A program made the translations under genes and the position numbers. Source: Glandiceps talaboti (taxonomy: Eukaryota > Hemichordata > Enteropneusta > Spengelidae). From it: a stretch of DNA of 64,000 nt. The notes under the pieces are model-generated. The model had not been told where the DNA came from. It saw nothing but the letters and a program-made list of their open reading frames with translations, and did not search any database. The stretch's first letter is position 1. Every line of letters starts with the position of its first letter. Shown one piece after another: positions 60,757 to 64,000 of the stretch. Where the stretch lies: the NCBI RefSeq assembly GCF_964340395.1, contig NC_135555.1, positions 1,917,501-1,981,500 of the forward strand. The letters are read 5' to 3'.

Positions 60757-61156
60757 CCCATGAATTTCAACTCAACGATATATATTGAACAACATTACAA
60801 TCCTTATTAAGGGCCAACTTCGACTTCCACGGATTAGCAGACATCATTTTAAAATGACTTTTTATTAGCACGGGTGATTCTACTTTTAATATCACATTTT
60901 ACAACAAAGACTGACTTTATCTCGCTTTCTCTTTTTATCAGTTTTATTTCACACCAATTGTCATTTGTATCACCAATGTGTCTACTTCTTCAGCTTAGCT
61001 TTATTTTTACTAATTTCTACTCTTATGCCCAAAGCAAATTGTTTGGTTCCGGTTACCCGACCCCATCTAGTTTTTCACTGACGACCCTAAACTTCTTTTT
61101 TACGTATTCGAGAAAAAATAATAATTTCACGATATATATGTATATTATATATTACA
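60757..61156. other. gene-free stretch after the array
   Basis: AT-rich DNA in which a terminal lectin exon could lie. Several AG dinucleotides after pyrimidine runs are present (for example CTTCTTCAG near 60993), but none leads to a convincing C-terminus. Confidence 0.3.
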
Positions 61157-61256
61157 GCCTTGATATTGGATTATATGCCCTCGGTGCAAGACTCCGCTAC
61201 GCGTCGTGCTGCTAAATATATCCTTGTACCTCGGGCATATAACCCAATATCAAGGC
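61157..61256. mobile_element. foldback/MITE-like inverted repeat
   Basis: Arms of 34 bp (61157-61190 and 61223-61256) pair with a few mismatches. The left arm begins GCCTTGATATTGGATTATAT and the right ends ATATAACCCAATATCAAGGC. The loop is about 32 nt and includes CGCTACGCGTCG. The AT-rich flanks (TATTATATATTAC / AATAATACATATTATA) extend the symmetry loosely. This suggests a small non-autonomous foldback element. No transposase is nearby. Confidence 0.65.
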
Positions 61257-61691
61257 AATAATACATATTATATTATACCAGTATATTGATGGCGCAAATC
61301 GAGAGATCTGATTGGTCTAGACATCGAACTAGCGTGTCTAAAATGAGCGATAATGCACAGTTGGCACGCATCCAAATTTTGATGTTCACTGTTCGTCTAC
61401 GAACGTTGCAGTCCGTGCAGGGATGGGGGCGCAAATGAAACCAGAACACATTGCGTCTTATCTTGTATCGCTCGTGCATATATTGAGTTCACTGGTCAAA
61501 ACCTCTTGGTATACCATTCCCAGGGGTGGTTTATTGCTTAAATCTATCATATATAAATCGTAACAATGAATAGATCCTATCCTATCAAAATTACTTTACT
61601 CACAACCCTGACGTTTGCAGTAAATGTAATTAGTTTTGTAATTAACAATTCAAAACGTTAAATTTGACCAAAAAAACACATTATGAAGAGT
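61257..61691. other. gene-free stretch
   Basis: No recognisable gene. A 68-codon minus-strand frame at 61273-61479 has no known motif. Confidence 0.35.
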
Positions 61692-62308
61692 TAAATAACA
61701 CTACATGTCAAAGAGGGCAATATCACAATATAGTACTAATAATAACGCGTCAGCGAGGGCACTATCACAATTTAGTGCCTGTACAATAATATAATAACAC
61801 ATGTCAGCGACTCAGAGGCAATATCAAAATTTAGTGTCTGCACAATTAAATAACAATATATGTCAGCGAGGACGATATCACAATTTAATGCTTGCAAAGT
61901 AATAACGCGTCAGCGAGGGCAATATCATAATTTAGAGCCTGTAAATTTAAATAATAACACATGTCAGCGAGGGCAATATCACAATTTAGAGCCTGTAAAT
62001 TTAAATAATAACAAATGTCAGCGAGGGCAATATCACAATTTAGAGCCTGTAAATTTAAATAATAACATATGTCAGCGAGGGCAATATCACAATTTAGAGC
62101 CTGTAAATTTAAATAATAACATATGTCAGCGAGGGCAATATCACAATTTAGAGCCTGTAAATTTAAATAATAACATATGTCAGTGAGGGCAATATCACAA
62201 TTTAGAGCCTGTAAATTTAAATAATAACATATGTCAGCGAGGGCAATATCTCAATTTAGAGCCTGTAAATTTAAATAATAACATATGTCAGCGAGGGCAA
62301 TATCACAG
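61692..62308 (+). repeat. 54-bp minisatellite, about 11 copies
   Basis: The unit contains CATATGTCAGCGAGGGCAAT, ATCACAATTTAGAGCCTGTA and AATTTAAATAATAA. The right-hand copies are nearly identical. The left four or so are diverged and irregular in length. Because 54 is divisible by three, a frame of 18-residue repeats (RGQYHNLEPVNLNNN) stays open, but this is probably incidental. Confidence 0.95.
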
Positions 62309-62876
62309 TATATTAAAATACCAGGGAATTGGACTTTCTATATGATAATATGTCAATTAGTGGTCGATATTATCCACAAGTAGTGCAGAAACTTGTTGAA
62401 ATCATTATCACCGTTGAGGGCGATGATGTTTGGGGCGGATCCAGAATCAATGTGGGATTTGATTTATCGTGTACACTGTTACAAAAAATATATTTACCCA
62501 TAGGTAATGTAGTACTATGCAGGGTGTACGATTTTGCGAGTAACTTAATGTACCAGACAAAACATTTTCAAAATAAATATTCCGGTAGCAGCTTAAACTC
62601 TTTTTTTTTTCTATTTTAATCTAAAGTATTTTTACAGACCAAATTTCATCCATGTTACGAGAGCTGAGTACAAGTCTTACAAGTGTTAGTATGACAGTGT
62701 GAATTTCGATCTAAAAGGAAGAAGTAAAAATTGAATTGGTTACATTGTAATTTAAAACCACCTACGTTTAAGGATATATTGTCCATTAGTAGATTGGTTC
62801 CGGATTCAACTAAAGTACACTGCCCTATCTGTCAGGCGTACCAATTTGTTATGCGTTTGGAATAAATTCATGAACG
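62309..62876. other. gene-free stretch
   Basis: A 96-codon plus-strand frame at 62329-62619 has no recognised domain. Nothing else was seen. Confidence 0.35.
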
Positions 62877-63512
62877 GACGGACGGTTGAGTGAGTGAATG
62901 AATGGATGAATGAACGAACGAACGAACGAACGAATGAATGAATGAATGAATGGATGGGTGGATGGATGGATGGATGGACGGTTGAGTGAATGAATGAATG
63001 AATGAATGAATGAATGAATGGGTGGATGGATGGACGGACGGTTGAGTGAATTAATTAATTAATTAAAGGATGGATGGATGGATGGACGGTTGAGTGAATG
63101 AATGAATGAATGAATGAATGAATGAATGAATGAATGGATGGATGGATGGATGGATTGATGGACGGAGGGTTGAGTGAATGGATGGATGGATGGATGGATG
63201 GACGGTTGAGTGAATGAATGAATGAATGAATGAATGAATGAATGAATGGATGGATGGATGGATGGATGGATGGATGGATTGATGGACGGAGGGTTGAGTG
63301 AATGGATGGATGGATGGATGGATGGATGGATGGATGGATGGATGGACGGTTGAGTGAGTGAATGAATGAATGAATGAATGAATGAATGAATGAATGAATG
63401 AATGAATGAATGAATGAATGAACGGATGGATGGATGGATGGATGGATGGATGGATGGATGGACGGTTGAGTGAATGAATGGATGGATGGATGGATGGATG
63501 GATTGGATATAC
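62877..63512. repeat. (GAAT)n/(GGAT)n composite tract with higher-order units
   Basis: About 635 bp of alternating GAAT and GGAT blocks are punctuated at least eight times by a GACGGTTGAGTGAATG-type element. The composite units have varying lengths. The Ile/His/Pro/Ser minus-strand frame over it is an artefact. Confidence 0.95.
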
Positions 63513-63550
63513 TGATATTAGCAGATAGCGTGAGGAAGGGAGGGAGAGGG

Positions 63551-63640
63551 TGAGTGAGTGAGTGTGTGTGTGTGTGTGAGCGAGCATGTGAGTGAGTGAG
63601 TGAATGAGTGAGTGAGTGAGTGAGTGAGTTAGTTAGTGAT
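63551..63640. repeat. (GAGT)n/(GT)n microsatellite
   Basis: GAGT units, a GT block, then GAGT units ending in GTTA units. Confidence 0.9.
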
Positions 63641-64000
63641 CACTTGTTATTTCTAGCTAGCTAGTCTTCCTGTGATCAATGGTATAATCATTTCTATGAT
63701 CTAAAATGTATTGAATCACACTTCCATCAATTCATGTCCGCTTGTTTGTTTATTTATTTATTTAATTAATTAATTAGTTGTTTGTTGTTTGTTTGTTCGT
63801 TCAAGATTTATCCATATACTGATGTACGTACTATACTAATTGTGCATCATCTCTTTATTGCCATAGCAACTCTCTGCTAATCCAAGTTATGATGTGACTG
63901 TGGTGGTATGGAAGGGAGGACGTCAAGTACATGTAGTTGGAATCTGTCTGATCGAGTCCGTAGCTGTAGTTTACATTGAGTCGAAGTGTAATACACCGTA
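63641..64000. other. gene-free right end
   Basis: A short TTTA/TTAA and TTTG-rich stretch lies near 63746-63801. No gene is recognised. Confidence 0.35.

Noticed and set aside
63063-63587. 174-residue Ile/His/Pro/Ser repeat protein
   Set aside because: Translation of the GAAT/GGAT microsatellite, with no start context or splice evidence.

Overview
This is a stretch of an AT-rich eukaryotic (metazoan) genome. The few genes are separated by long non-coding DNA. Two genes have introns with consensus splice sites, there are animal-type gene families (PP1 glycogen-targeting subunits and secreted C-type lectins) and non-LTR retrotransposon debris, and simple repeats are extremely dense: (TCTG)n, (TATG)n, (ATTG)n, triplet tracts and long (TA)n. 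An invertebrate (lophotrochozoan, hemichordate or cephalochordate) fits best, but the sequence alone does not fix the phylum.

Layout. Positions 1-20 kb hold no recognisable gene, only microsatellites, a 56-bp minisatellite, short palindromes and a strong Z-DNA tract. At 20.9-21.8 kb is an apparently intronless PPP1R3-type gene (RVxF motif plus CBM21 domain) with a TATA box. Positions 23-33 kb are empty except for simple repeats. At 33.27-35.70 kb is a 46-bp minisatellite of about 53 copies with higher-order structure. At 40.0-42.3 kb is a second PPP1R3-type gene on the same strand, with a full CRE and a TATA box upstream. At 42.5-43.8 kb are a 500-bp AGT-type triplet tract and a broken LINE ORF2 3' end.

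At 45.6-48.8 kb (minus strand) and 56.0-58.7 kb (plus strand) are two divergently transcribed secreted C-type lectins. I rebuilt both exon by exon. Both have four recognisable coding exons with identical intron phases (0, 1, 2, then a phase-1 donor), a signal-peptide exon, a tiny second exon, and a shared unusual CHGQDC motif in the lectin domain.

The most striking feature follows the last plus-strand lectin exon. The final 16 exon bases and the first 21 intron bases have been amplified into a 37-bp tandem array of about 56 copies (58.68-60.76 kb). Almost every copy therefore carries an identical exon end joined to a perfect GTGAGT splice donor. Further right are a foldback element, a 54-bp minisatellite and a 600-bp GGAT/GAAT tract.

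Functionally, the PPP1R3 pair would direct protein phosphatase 1 to glycogen, and the lectin pair would be secreted carbohydrate or pattern-recognition proteins. Nothing suggests that the two pairs act together.
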